Shown piece by piece: positions 36,901 to 48,900 of a stretch of 64,000 bases of DNA (positions are counted from its first letter, which is position 1; each line of letters begins with the position of its first letter). Source of the DNA: Opisthorchis felineus (taxonomy: Eukaryota; Platyhelminthes; Trematoda; Opisthorchiida; Opisthorchiidae); NCBI GenBank assembly GCA_004794785.1, contig SJOL01006494.1, positions 377,192 through 441,191 of the forward strand, read 5' to 3'. Below the pieces are notes generated by a model. That model made no database searches. It saw nothing but the letters and a program-made list of their open reading frames with translations, and was not told the origin of the DNA. Both the position numbers and the translations under genes were made by a program.

Positions 36901-39900
36901 TTGAAGATATCATTGTCATCAGTAATGGAAGGAAATGTGGGGATGCAAAATATTATTAGACTGATTTGGCTGGGTTCAAAAAACGGCTGTTTTCTTGGCA
37001 CATTTGTTAGTTGGTTAGCCTTTTGACCGAGGAATCTGGTTTTCGCGGCTCTGCAGGAGATGTCAGTAGACACGTAATCAGAGTTAGTGGATGGAGATGG
37101 ATTATTTAGCCGAAATCTGTACATGCAATTCTTTTGGGTGAATATTCCGAGACATGCATGGTTAAGCCACGCAGCGGATGAAAATTTTCCGCTCTTAAGC
37201 ACGGGACTTTCGTGAATATATAGGCAAAATGGGTTGGCCGTTTAAGCAGCAACATTTCCATGGACAAAAGAGGGAGAATGGAGGCTTATTTTCCAAGTTG
37301 GTTTGAGACCAGAGGATATAGCCAGGTTGGTAGACAAAGTGCAGGTTGTGGTCTGAGCACCCTAAGGCCTGAAAGAAGGCACCATAGGTAGTGAGCTGAT
37401 AGTGAGAAAGAAGCACGAAATTTGTGGGATGTCCTCGTTACCCCCGGGAAGTGTATAGGAAGAATCACAAAGTGGGGGAAAATTGGCAGAAGAAAATGCG
37501 CTTCGCCTGGAGGATGACGTGATCAGTGATTGTTGAATATCAAGCCATTCGGATTTATGACACTGAATTTACAATAAGTGTGAAGTTCAGTGGTGTAATA
37601 GGACCATATGATGACCTCACGTTTGATAATCGGTTTAGAAAAGAGTCCAGACTCTATTGGTGAGCAAACAAAGACAACTGGAGTTAAGGGGTAACTTGGA
37701 GCAGAAAAGTGAAAGTATGGTGTGGGGGATCGAGCGAGGACTAATGGGTAACGTGATGTGTGGGTGCAAGCGTGAACCCTTCTATCAAAACGAGAATAGT
37801 GAAACTAGTAAAAAATTCGGAAACAAGTTATGAATTAGGTGACTCGTTCCAGAGGTTTGCGTCTCGGTTGAAACGGGTTTGAAGGAGCAAAGGGGAACAA
37901 ATAGTTGTAAACTGAGTCAACATTTTTTGCTTGGGCTGCGTACGCTGAAAAGTACAACCATGAGGTAAGATTGAGTATTTGTTGCTTGTTGACCGGCAAC
38001 CTAACCTAATGCCCTGAATTGGTGAAACACACAAGGCTCCTGCAGGTTGGGCGGTGGTACTCGGTGTCCCCAAATGACATTATTTTTATTAAATGAGTTG
38101 GGTTTCATGAATGCGGTGTATCACAGTGACTAATTCCGCTAACAGAATGCCATCAAAGGCTTGAATTTAACTCCGACAGAGAAAATGAATTCCCTCGTAT
38201 TACTTCATTAGAGCGGTTGGACAAAGTTGGAAACGGTCGATGAAGCACACAGTGTATGAAACAACCAAATCCATATTCACTACTTGACCACGAAAGAATT
38301 CGACTTGTTGAGTTCAGTCCGCCTTGGGGTTAATAATGCCAAATTCATTTACCCCTAACATTTCAATGAACCGCACTAATTTCCTGGCATTGGTCTGATC
38401 TGGTAAATTATGTCAGAGGGAGCTTTGTCAACCAGTCCATCGGTCGTTCAAGTTTCCGGCTCTATTCTGGTGTTTTTGACTGTCGCATTTAGGATTGTGA
38501 ACGTATACATGCGTTCTGTGTGTTTACGTAACCCCAGGTCGCTGAGCCGACCGGAAGTACTTACAGGCTTCATGCGAGCTTGAACATCCGTTAAATTCAT
38601 GATAAGAACAAAGGTAGCGAACAAAGAATATATACTGTAACCGGTCATTTCATAAGTTCCTGATACCAGAAATCACGTGCAAAGTTTATGTGAAACTCAT
38701 GGGCTCATCATCTCAAGAAGGGGTATGTACACAGGTCACCTCGAGTGGGTGCGAGTCCGTTGCTTGATCGCGAGCCTCGGCTAAAATCTACGTGGTTAAA
38801 CTCCACAGATTATGTAACCACGTTTATCAGCTAGTCTTAGGACAGCGATTTATGCTCACTGAACTAATTTTGCTGTCAGTTGCTCAGGTATTTCAATGTT
38901 TTCCACCTTTCGAAACTTCACCGCTTTATTTTTTTTAATTCCAGGAGCACAAATCTATTGGATTGACGTCGCACGTTTGCTTGGTCAAGGTGTACTTCAT
39001 ACAAAACTCTGGGCGATAGATCGCAAGCATGGATATATCGGTAGCGCTAACATGGATTGGCGTTCACTTACCGAAGTAAGTCTATGCAAACGCATTCTTA
39101 CAACGATCAACCAAATCTCATTTCCAGCTAGTTAATTGGCCAGTACCTGCACACCCTCAGCGCACGCGGTCGGTTCACATGCTGGATCGCGTGACACGTA
39201 TTTCGAATATCCAGTCTTGATGAACTTTGAGACAAATAATCCACTGTTCGGTGTTTATACTGAGGAGAGAAGCATTTTTCATTGTAAATTCTGAACACAG
39301 ACTGATTAGTATCAATTGATATACTTTATGCACATATGGTGTGTATTCTTGTACCCAAAACAAGGAATGTTCCATGCGTTGCATGTATGCATTTATCTAA
39401 ACGACAAAACCCCAAATAATACCTTAGCTGAGACAGAATTCAGTCATGGGGGCTGTAAACTCACATTCTCTCAGATAAATATTCTTCGGTCACGTGAATC
39501 ATCCCATTCCGAACTTTTTACGCTTCGGGTGGGTGAGACGTCATTCATCATAGACAGGAAGATGGTGCTTTTCTCTAGCAAAATAGAACACACGAATCAT
39601 TGAAAGCACACGTCAGTGATCCTTGCTCGTTCTGAGGACTGAAGATCTGTGTGAACTGATAGTTTTCAATAACACTTGTTTATCTTTGGCTTGCTGACTG
39701 GGTGCATACGATGCAGAACCATTGTCCAGAAAGTAAATGTCTTTATCAAACACGTACGATCTTTTGTTGCCTGAATGAGTATTCAGTTGATGTCGAACCA
39801 TCGTGTGACTTCTTTTTTTGATGCATATCGCTAACAATGATCTCAGTGATACCTGTTTCCCTGGTGGTACATCTTCAAGTTTGGGAGGATGTAAATCCCT

Positions 39901-42900
39901 ATGTTAAGGAGAAACCACAAACAGACAGATGCTTTCACACTATCCGTTGAGTAAGCTAAAAAAATGAGGAGAGTTGCATCACTTTAAGTAGTGCCGGTGC
40001 TCGGCCATACACTCATTTAACGAATGATCAACATCAGCTGGATCACGAATGGTACAGTAGGTTTTTTCTGTTGGACTGGACGAAGAACAGGATCAAAGTA
40101 CGAGCGCTATCCAGTCAATCACTTCCCTGATTGGAATGGCTTACCTTCTGGTGTTGCATTTAATAGGTAGCTGTGATCTCATTACCAAATCTTGTTAATG
40201 GATAATCCCATGCGAGCATGTGCATATGCTTGGACCAGCTTCTCTCAGTTTCCCCATTCAATCCATATTGAACTTTTGGGCTTTGTTTGAATGACATTTT
40301 CCTCTGAGTTACGCTAACGGAAGTAGGACACTGGAAAATTAAGTAATAAGCATTCGTTCACCAAACACCTACTAGATTAACTTCAAGAATCCTAAGTGAC
40401 GACCTTTGTCGAGAGGTTGTGTTATAGTTGATAGTCCACAAAGACATTCATCGGGATCTTCCAACCCTTAGGAAGGTGAGTGAGGAGACAAAGTAAATTT
40501 ACCTAATATGACCAGACCTAGTTACTTAACGCCATAAGTTCTAAGAAGAGGAGCGCCGAAAAAATGAGGGGTTGTTGGCTAATAAACAGATCTTTGTAAT
40601 GTTAACCATAAGGCGCAGAAAGTATAGTGCCTTGGAATTTCTGGAGACTGAGAGTGAAAGGGCGCCCGCTAAACCAGCCAGCAGCTCTACTCAGTAAGCT
40701 CTGTAACTTAGATCTACTGTGCATATGCGATAGTTAAAGCCAACTGCCATTTCGTCAGCTTGTTTGTACTGAGTGAGAAGTTCAAGGATGGGCATGCCTC
40801 TAGCGTATAAGATAAAATAGAAAAAGCTTTGAAGTGGCGCTTCCACACAAGCTGACGAAAACTGTGCGTTTTATGAGGTGGATACAAATGCGCTTGAGCA
40901 GGCTCTGTTTACCTGCTGCATCAGTGAAAACCTGCACTCTGTTAAGGCTGCCAAAAGGACCAGCATCGACAAACATCAGATGTACCTCGTAGATTCAGTA
41001 ACCAGTTCTGCAGTGATGGAGTGAACTAGGCGCAAATAAGCGTCCTCTATGAAACGAAACAGGCGACTTACAGATTGGCGCCAGTCTTGGCCCAACAGCA
41101 TACCTCTAACTCTACTCAAGAGCATTGGCCCAAATAACTTGTAAAAACGATGTTAAAAGTGATTGACCTTTACGTTGTTGTCCCTTTCTTCTGTACCGAT
41201 GTTATCTTAGCCATTCACCGAGAGTCAGAAACCTTTTCAACACAAGGGGACTAGCAAACGAAACAGATATTCTAGTGATATTACTTATAACCATTAGACA
41301 GCCCACTGCCTGTTTCCTTCTTCTCGGTAGAAGTAGTCCTTAAGTTCCTATCAACCCGATTTCTTACCCAGATTAAACGCTACCGGCGAAGTACACTAAT
41401 CTGCAAACTAAGTTGGTGTTAACAGCAGACTAAACTGAATCGCAGCTGAACTTTTCCTTTATAATATTCTTCAGCTAAATATGTTACACAAAGGCTGACT
41501 CATGTCTCAGTTGGGTACCAAAGATACTGAAGTAATCCTCTTGGCAACGCTAATTATAACACGCTATTTATAAGGTTGCTGGAAGCTTCCCGTTAACATC
41601 AAACTGAGTCGCAAATGGGCTTACTTCGTCAAGTATAATTATTGTTTCGCTGAGGAGGGCGGCACACTGTTTGAGCAGGAAGGGGAATATATGGTCTGAC
41701 TCTGTCTGACTTCACTTGCTTGATGTCCCTACACACTTCTGATGCATCGTCATCTCTGACGGTATATTTATTTTTGTTGGCGAGTGCAACTGGTAGATCT
41801 GACAAGTCCATATCGTTCACCACATCTCATTGCAGCTCTTATTACCTAGAACCGAACTGAAATAGATCATATTGACTTCCAATTTGTTCGTGTAAGCTCT
41901 TTTCACAACTTCCGCCTCTGAAGACCTACTACTTTTCAATCGGTAGTTGCCTAAGTAGTGGAGAGGAGAACCTGTCAACGTCGACGTTAATGGCCTCGAT
42001 CAGGCAGCGTGATTCAAAGCAAAGGTTGAGATAGTCACTCAGGTGCTGGCGACATGTTGAAGGATCAGAAAAACAGCATACAGAAAAATAGAAGACTCGA
42101 CTTTTGAAACCATACTTCCCTCCGACATGATGCTATTCGGCGAGTAGCACCCACTTCTCATTTTGTTTGAATTTTCCCGTTTAATAGCCACGTGATGTCC
42201 TTGGGGTGTACTTTTGGGGGCAAGCTCAGAATCAGATGAATCAAATGGACAGCGTCCGTGAGCAATGCGGATCTTATTGTTGTTTACAACCGCGTAGTCC
42301 ATTTGAGTTCCCACTCACGTAAAGGGTATCAAATATTTGTTCAGTCCAGAAAAACAGTTTGGCTCGCCAGTATTTGCGCAAAAGGATCAATCCAAGTAAT
42401 TTATTTCGGTCGCTATAAGGGAGTCAGGAGAGTCACATTTTTGAAACCGGAGTACTTAGCGTAATGAATGTGTGTAAAGACTGTCACTTGACAGCTACTT
42501 AGAGAGTGAGGCTTTCGTTCCAGTGTTAAGCTCAGAATGTTTGTATCGGATCCGTGTGGAAAGACGACAATCTACTTCACATACTTCATGACCCACCCCC
42601 CTCTCTCCTGAAAGCTGCGATGGAGCGATCGTTCAAATCTGAGTACAGCCAGCTTTCTTGAAGCACTACAACCATATTACTTCTTTCCTGTTTACAGAAC
42701 AGGAGCCCAGAACAGTCTACAATCTTTTCAGATGGTGAAAAAATATTACTGGTGTTCACCGCATGAGTTTGCATTCCTTCTGGGCCCTTGTGCCCAGGTT
42801 CAACGATCCGGCCAACACAATGTTTCTTGTACGGTCCAACATATTTACAAACAGGTGATTTCTCAAACTCTGACCGAATTATTTCCCCAAAATGCGCCAA

Positions 42901-45900
42901 AAAACATTTTAAATCGCTGGTGCCATGACCTTGAGAACAATATGAAAAAGGAATATGAGGTGACCAGTTGAAAGCTATTGAAAGTAAACTGAAAAGTTGG
43001 AATAAGCGACTAAGTTGGAGACCACATGTTGCTTAAAGGGAATGCGCGATGATTCTCCCAAATGAATAATGTATGAGCAACAGGAGCGGGGTTTTCGCTA
43101 TCAGTATGCTTTCAAATGACGCCTTGGTATGCACACTGCTGTAGGGAGAGGTTTTCACATGAACAGAAAACAGCTCCAACCAGATAAGTGGCTCACGGAC
43201 GCGTTCGGAACATGGTATTATAGGTAGATCGATGTGAAAATGCCAAGCCATTCCTCTTCCTCAGAGCTGGCACAATCAGGTTTCCCTTTGGAGTCTCTGG
43301 GGCAGACAACTTTAATCCATCTTACGCTGGCTGGTAGCGCACTTCAGTACTACGGACAGTTTGTTCGCAGAGAAGATCCGCATCGAGGTTGCTCCTTATT
43401 ATAAACTGGCTTGATCCTTATGGCATTCTTACGATTCATGAGTCGCCGAAGGGGTTCTCACGATAATGTTTGACAACGACAGCATTAACTTTTTAACCTG
43501 AAATCTAACTCAGGCCTCATTAGTAGTAGATTCCCATCGTAAAGTGCTATACCAGAATTGGATAGCCACCCTAAATTCGGATTATGCACTATGGATCATC
43601 TGCCTACTTTGTGGCCCTGTATTCATTGTTCTCGGGTTTCGATAACTTGAGTTTAGTCGATATGGCACCACGTTGAACTTGGTCGAGGGATTGGGCTACT
43701 CACGTTTCGCAAGTTAAGAACAACCATCTCAAGCAGGCTGTGTTATTTCATGTGTACATTTCTGCGTGATGTACGATTGATGTCAAGGTTACGGTATATT
43801 GGATACCCGTGATGTTCTGTGGATGGTATCTTTATGCGCTGTTAAGTGAAAGTCGTACGGTTTTAGAAGCCTACCGTTAGAACTGTTAAAACTTCTGGTT
43901 TGCGAATTCCAGTGATGCGCCGAATGTTTGTTGAGTACTTAGAAATCCGGACTGCATAGCTGATTCGTTGCTGGCTGTATCTCTCGGTCATGCTTACTTT
44001 ATCGGCGTACCCAAATTAATTTGGCTTATTTTTTATTTCGATCCGCTAATCTTGTTTCATTTACGATGACACCTGTATTTTTCGCACCATGCACTTCTCC
44101 TTGGACGACTTTGACTATGGTTCCAAAATTAGGGTTACTTATGTCAGCCGGCTTATTCGAGGTTTATTTCAATTGATATTTTCCCCTGTAAGTGAAGCCA
44201 ATCTGTACTGAAAAGCCGAGAAATACTGTACAGCTATTTCATCCTTGCTGGGAATCATTAACAGTGCGCATGTCACCAAACTCCAGTAGGGAGTGTGGAA
44301 CTCGCGACCACCCAGCCAGTAGCTAGAACACTTAGCCGTTCGGCCAGCGGCTGCTGACCATCAGTATGATTAATGCCAACTTAGACAGGGTACAGCTGGT
44401 CGGGAGGCCGTGGGTTCGAAACTCCTTTGAGCTCATTGAGATGCACACTGTTAACGATTCCCACTACGAATGTAACAGCTGTACAGTTGTTCTTGCCTTT
44501 GCAGCATAGACTGGCTACACTTACAGCAATGTCAATTGAAAATTACCCACTGAAACCAAAAGTTGCCCAGTGGGTTTCAAGCGCCTGTGACGCTACCTGG
44601 CTGGGAAGTCCTGACTGGCGGGTCAATCGATCGTCACAACCAGGACAGTTACTGGGTCGTCGTTCGATGAGTAGGGCACACCAATCACATCGCTCAAGCG
44701 TGATCTCGTTCGCCTGTTCAGACGTGAAAATTCAGATGCGTCCAACGTGCGTCGATGGAGTAGTGGTAATACGCTCGCCTCGCATGTCAGACGTCCGGCG
44801 TTCAAATCCCGGCACGGCCTTTGGATATGCACTGCTGATTCGCTCTAATAAGAGCGAAACTCGAGTCCAGTGCTCCCCTTTGGTGTAGACCCACCGGAAT
44901 AATTAAGCCAGAACAGGAGGACGACCGTACAAACGAGAGTGGCGTGAATATGAACAAGATACCTATCCCGCAAAAATTCCATTGGCACTATAATTTATTC
45001 GAGGTTTTTTCATCATCTTTTCACATTGCGTTGTAGTATTCCAGAACTTTTTACAAGTGATAAACAAATCTGTTGTCTTTTTAATGAGCAGTCGAAAGTT
45101 TGACACATCAAGAAACCTCGCTCCCACAAGCGAACTGATGGACAGGAATGGACAAATGTGTCACTTATGCCAATCCCCAAGTTTCCTCTCCGTCAAGCTC
45201 AGCTCGCTGTTTACGACGGCTGCACAGTCGTACATCATGACCGTCGACTTGTTAGCCGACAGTGTTCATACAAGCCTATTTTTCATAATTTACTCGTTCA
45301 CTTTCAGGTGAAAGAACTTGGTGGCCTACTCTTGAACTGCCCTGAACTAGTGCATGAACTGGAGAAGATTCACGGAGCCTATTGCTTAGCTACCGAGAGC
45401 ATTCCTGCTCGATGGCCGAAAGAATTGGAAACAGTATACAACCATACAAATCCCCTGGTTACTAAGATTAATGGAGTTCGTTCCCGGGTCTATGTGTCCG
45501 TGAGTGAAACGTCATCTTCTCTTTCTGTCTTCCCCATTTCTGTCGTCTTTACTCTCACGCTGTACCTATTTGGTAGTGATTCCTGACCTATTTATCATTC
45601 ATTTTCATCCATAGGGTTCACCTAGAGAATTCAACCCTCCTGGACGTACTTACGATTTGGATGCCATCTTGTTGACTATTGCCCAGGCCAAGAAATATAT
45701 TTACATATCAGTAATGGACTACAGTCCAGAGGTTGTGAACTATGATACCGAAAAGCCTAAAAAGTGAGTATATTATTTGAAAACACTCATCATGTTCAAT
45801 GGAAATAATGAAAAAAGTGATCGTGCAAAGAACACGAAGAGTCTTCTATTAACGAGGACTACCTAGACTGGATCAACGATATTTCTCAGCCTTGTGTAAC

Positions 45901-48900
45901 TTCCTAAAGTGTTGTTGTTCCTATGCTATTCAGATACTGGCCTGTCATTGACACTGCTTTGCGAGAAGCAGCAATCGATCGTGGTGTCGAAGTGCGTCTG
46001 CTGATCAGCCGATGGCCATACACAGTGCCCACAATGTTCAAATACCTATCATCCCTCAAAGCACTCAATGGCATTGGTGGATCTCAGCTTCGTGTGGTGA
46101 GTTTTACCGGTTTATTTATTTTGAAAAGATATCACGCTATAATCATGTGCGTTTGTATGTCGTCGAACCTGTAAGTGCTTCACCGGCTCCTGTTTCCCAC
46201 TGCTACCTTCACAGGATACCAACCAAAGCTTTTGATCTCCGTTTTAGCCACGTCTGAGAACGATTGCAGGAGATGTATCCGGCTTAATCACAGCGTTGTC
46301 AACTATCCTTCAGAAGTAATTTGGGGTCAGTGCACACTGGTGTTTCTGATATGAACTAAGTGATCTGATAATGCGCGGTTTGATGTGCGCTTATGTTGTG
46401 CTTTTCAAGAAGTTAGTTACACCGCTTCAGTCAGCTAAAGCTCAGTGGTTTTTAATTTTTGTGCATAAAGAGTACCAACTCGGATTCGTGAGTCCTCGGT
46501 ACTGACAATTCTGTATAAATATGCAGCAGATTACGGGTTTTCTAGGTTTTTAGAATAAAGCACGATGTATTCAAAAAGACCTTCAATCACTAGTTAAAAA
46601 TGCATGCATCCAAGCTATCCCTTGATCACCAGATTAGACACGTTGATTCCTTCACGACTGCTCTAAAGTGAAAGGAAGGGGTGGTCACAGATAAATAAAC
46701 AAACACTGACTCTATGCACGTTTTGAAGAAATCATGTCCGTTTGTATACCGAGCAGCCGTGTTCCCACAAACATCACAAAATTGTTATGGTAGTTCACCC
46801 AACCGCGTTTTCTTCAGAATATTTTTCCTGTACGAACTTCATTGTGACGTGTACGTACATGTAGAAACCCATGAAGTGTTTAAATCTTCCTCTGAACTAT
46901 TCCAAGTCCAGATGACTGAATCACTGTCTTGATATCGACCTTTTTCTTCTGTGCGCATTGCCCTTCCAAACTGGTGAGTGCATATTTTTTTGAGGTCACT
47001 TATTTCAAATCTTTGATCCAAAACACTCAGTTGTACGTTCGCTGCATTGAGTTTGAGTAAATCGAAAATTCACCTTAGTTACAAACCCAAATCAGAGTGA
47101 AAACCTGTCGTAGTGCCAACAATACGCAACGTCTGTGTAGTTATCTATGTTCGTAAACCAAATCGCGGTAATGTTTTTTTCATTCGCCCAACATAGCATC
47201 AACCAATGCTAAACAGATGAGGATCGTGTATGTAGCATGCATATCATGTGAAGTTGACTACGTCCGACACCCTGTAGTCCTTGGATGTTCCGAAAACCAA
47301 TCCAGGCCTAACTCTTGACCCATCTGACGTTGAACATCATGCTCTTGTCCGCGGCCATATACGTGCCGTTACAACTGGTCGATTCTGGGAGTTGCCGTGA
47401 CTGGATAAAAAGTTAACCTCCCATTTTCTCATTAATGGAGGCCTGTGAACTTCTGGTTCTTTCAGCTAATCATGCCATGTACTTCGTTTTGAGCTGGGAC
47501 ATCTTCATCTTCCTGAGCATCGAAAGATTAGAAGGCGTGCAACAACTTTCTTATTTTCTTTGTGTGGACGTATATTTTAGCTTAATTATGGTACATTTCC
47601 ATCCTGTGATGAGCTATCCGCTATCAGCCTTCTTCTTCCTCGGATATCCTGCTCTTGCCACCATGTCTTGAACCTAAACCATTCATGAAGCGACTGAACA
47701 CAGATGGAGTGCTTCCCAACTTGTTCTTCTCCCCTAGAAGATTCTCTTATAACCTGGGTCGGCTGATTCTGGTCCATTTTTCCATTAGACTGAATATCGA
47801 ATTGCTGACTCCCTCGAAAGTACTGAGAAGTTTCGAAAGCTGTGACCCTACAACTCTCCAATAAGAGCTCTCTTTTTTTCATAAACCAAAGGGCTTGAAC
47901 ACTATTTGACACTAAGATTGATTTATGCCTAAATCTGGCAACCCAAGATCTTCGAGCATCATGTAAGGCTCTGCTTTTCACCTCCGGTCCCATTTGTGGT
48001 AGTGACTAACGGGCTGGACAACTGAACTTACAATACAGTGGTGTGGTCCACAACCTGAGGGCGATAATCTGTTTCTCTGGGGTTGCGAAACTTCCCCTGG
48101 GAGTCGACGTGACCTTTTGTTTACTAGCCTATTGTACCCAATCTTTACCGACTGAAACTGCATACGGTTTCAGATATTTAGTACTACCTACGCTGATGTG
48201 ACCCTTTCGCGTTTGGTAATCACTCATCGACCCTCGAAAGTGTGGTGAGGCGGATCTTGCATGCTCTAGGTTATTGTTTATCCACGCATTAGTTTCTCCG
48301 TAATCTGCTAACTGAAATCTTGAAGATCTTTAAAACTCCGGCATTCAGATAGCTGTTGACGAAAACCTGGAATATGCGGACGCCGCTGTTCTCGTCCTCA
48401 TACAGGAGAAGCGCGCGCATATTTGGAATAATTGACCAAATTCATCGCGTCCTTTGACATGCGGTCAGCACCCACAAATTGTAAGGCTATGCTTCTGGAC
48501 GTGTAGTCGCTGAACACACCAATCACAAGGAGTGACTTGAGGTTGTTGAGCGCTTAACATATCTTGGAAGTTGTATTAGTTCTGATAGTAGTGTGACAGA
48601 TAAGGTCAATGCACGAATCTGCAGGGTTCGTTTAGCGTTTGCTAATTTGAGACACCTATGGCATCAAGGCGGTATATCCCTGAATCTTAAGGGACGTGTT
48701 CATGGGGTTACAGTGCTGGCTGTTTTGTTGTATGGCTGTGAGACCTGACTTGTGCGAGCAGTGGGACTGAGACGTCTTCATGTCTCCAGGTCTTCTTCAG
48801 GTCGTCTCAGAACCATAGCTCTTTAGGCTGATAATGGAGGATCCACAACGGGACAAATAGAAAACGAGTTTTTGGTTTTGCAACAAAGACTTCAATCAGA

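Larger units (their letters stand above)
39076..45307. other. Intron (6232 bp) with repeat relics
   Basis: It contains an inverted-repeat relic (41385-41640), a dispersed repeat (44190-44290), tRNA-like sequence near 44390-44440 and a SINE (44598-44955). No additional coding exon is needed, because exons 38945-39075 and 45308-45499 join in phase and match PLD3 without a gap. Confidence 0.7.

Noticed and set aside
44740..44815. Candidate tRNA (Ala-like) gene
   Set aside because: The A-box and B-box are present but the acceptor stem is absent and the same sequence recurs in other copies; it is the head of a SINE.
47586..47993. 135-codon open frame (-)
   Set aside because: Lies in a PLD intron; composition is unremarkable and no motif was seen.
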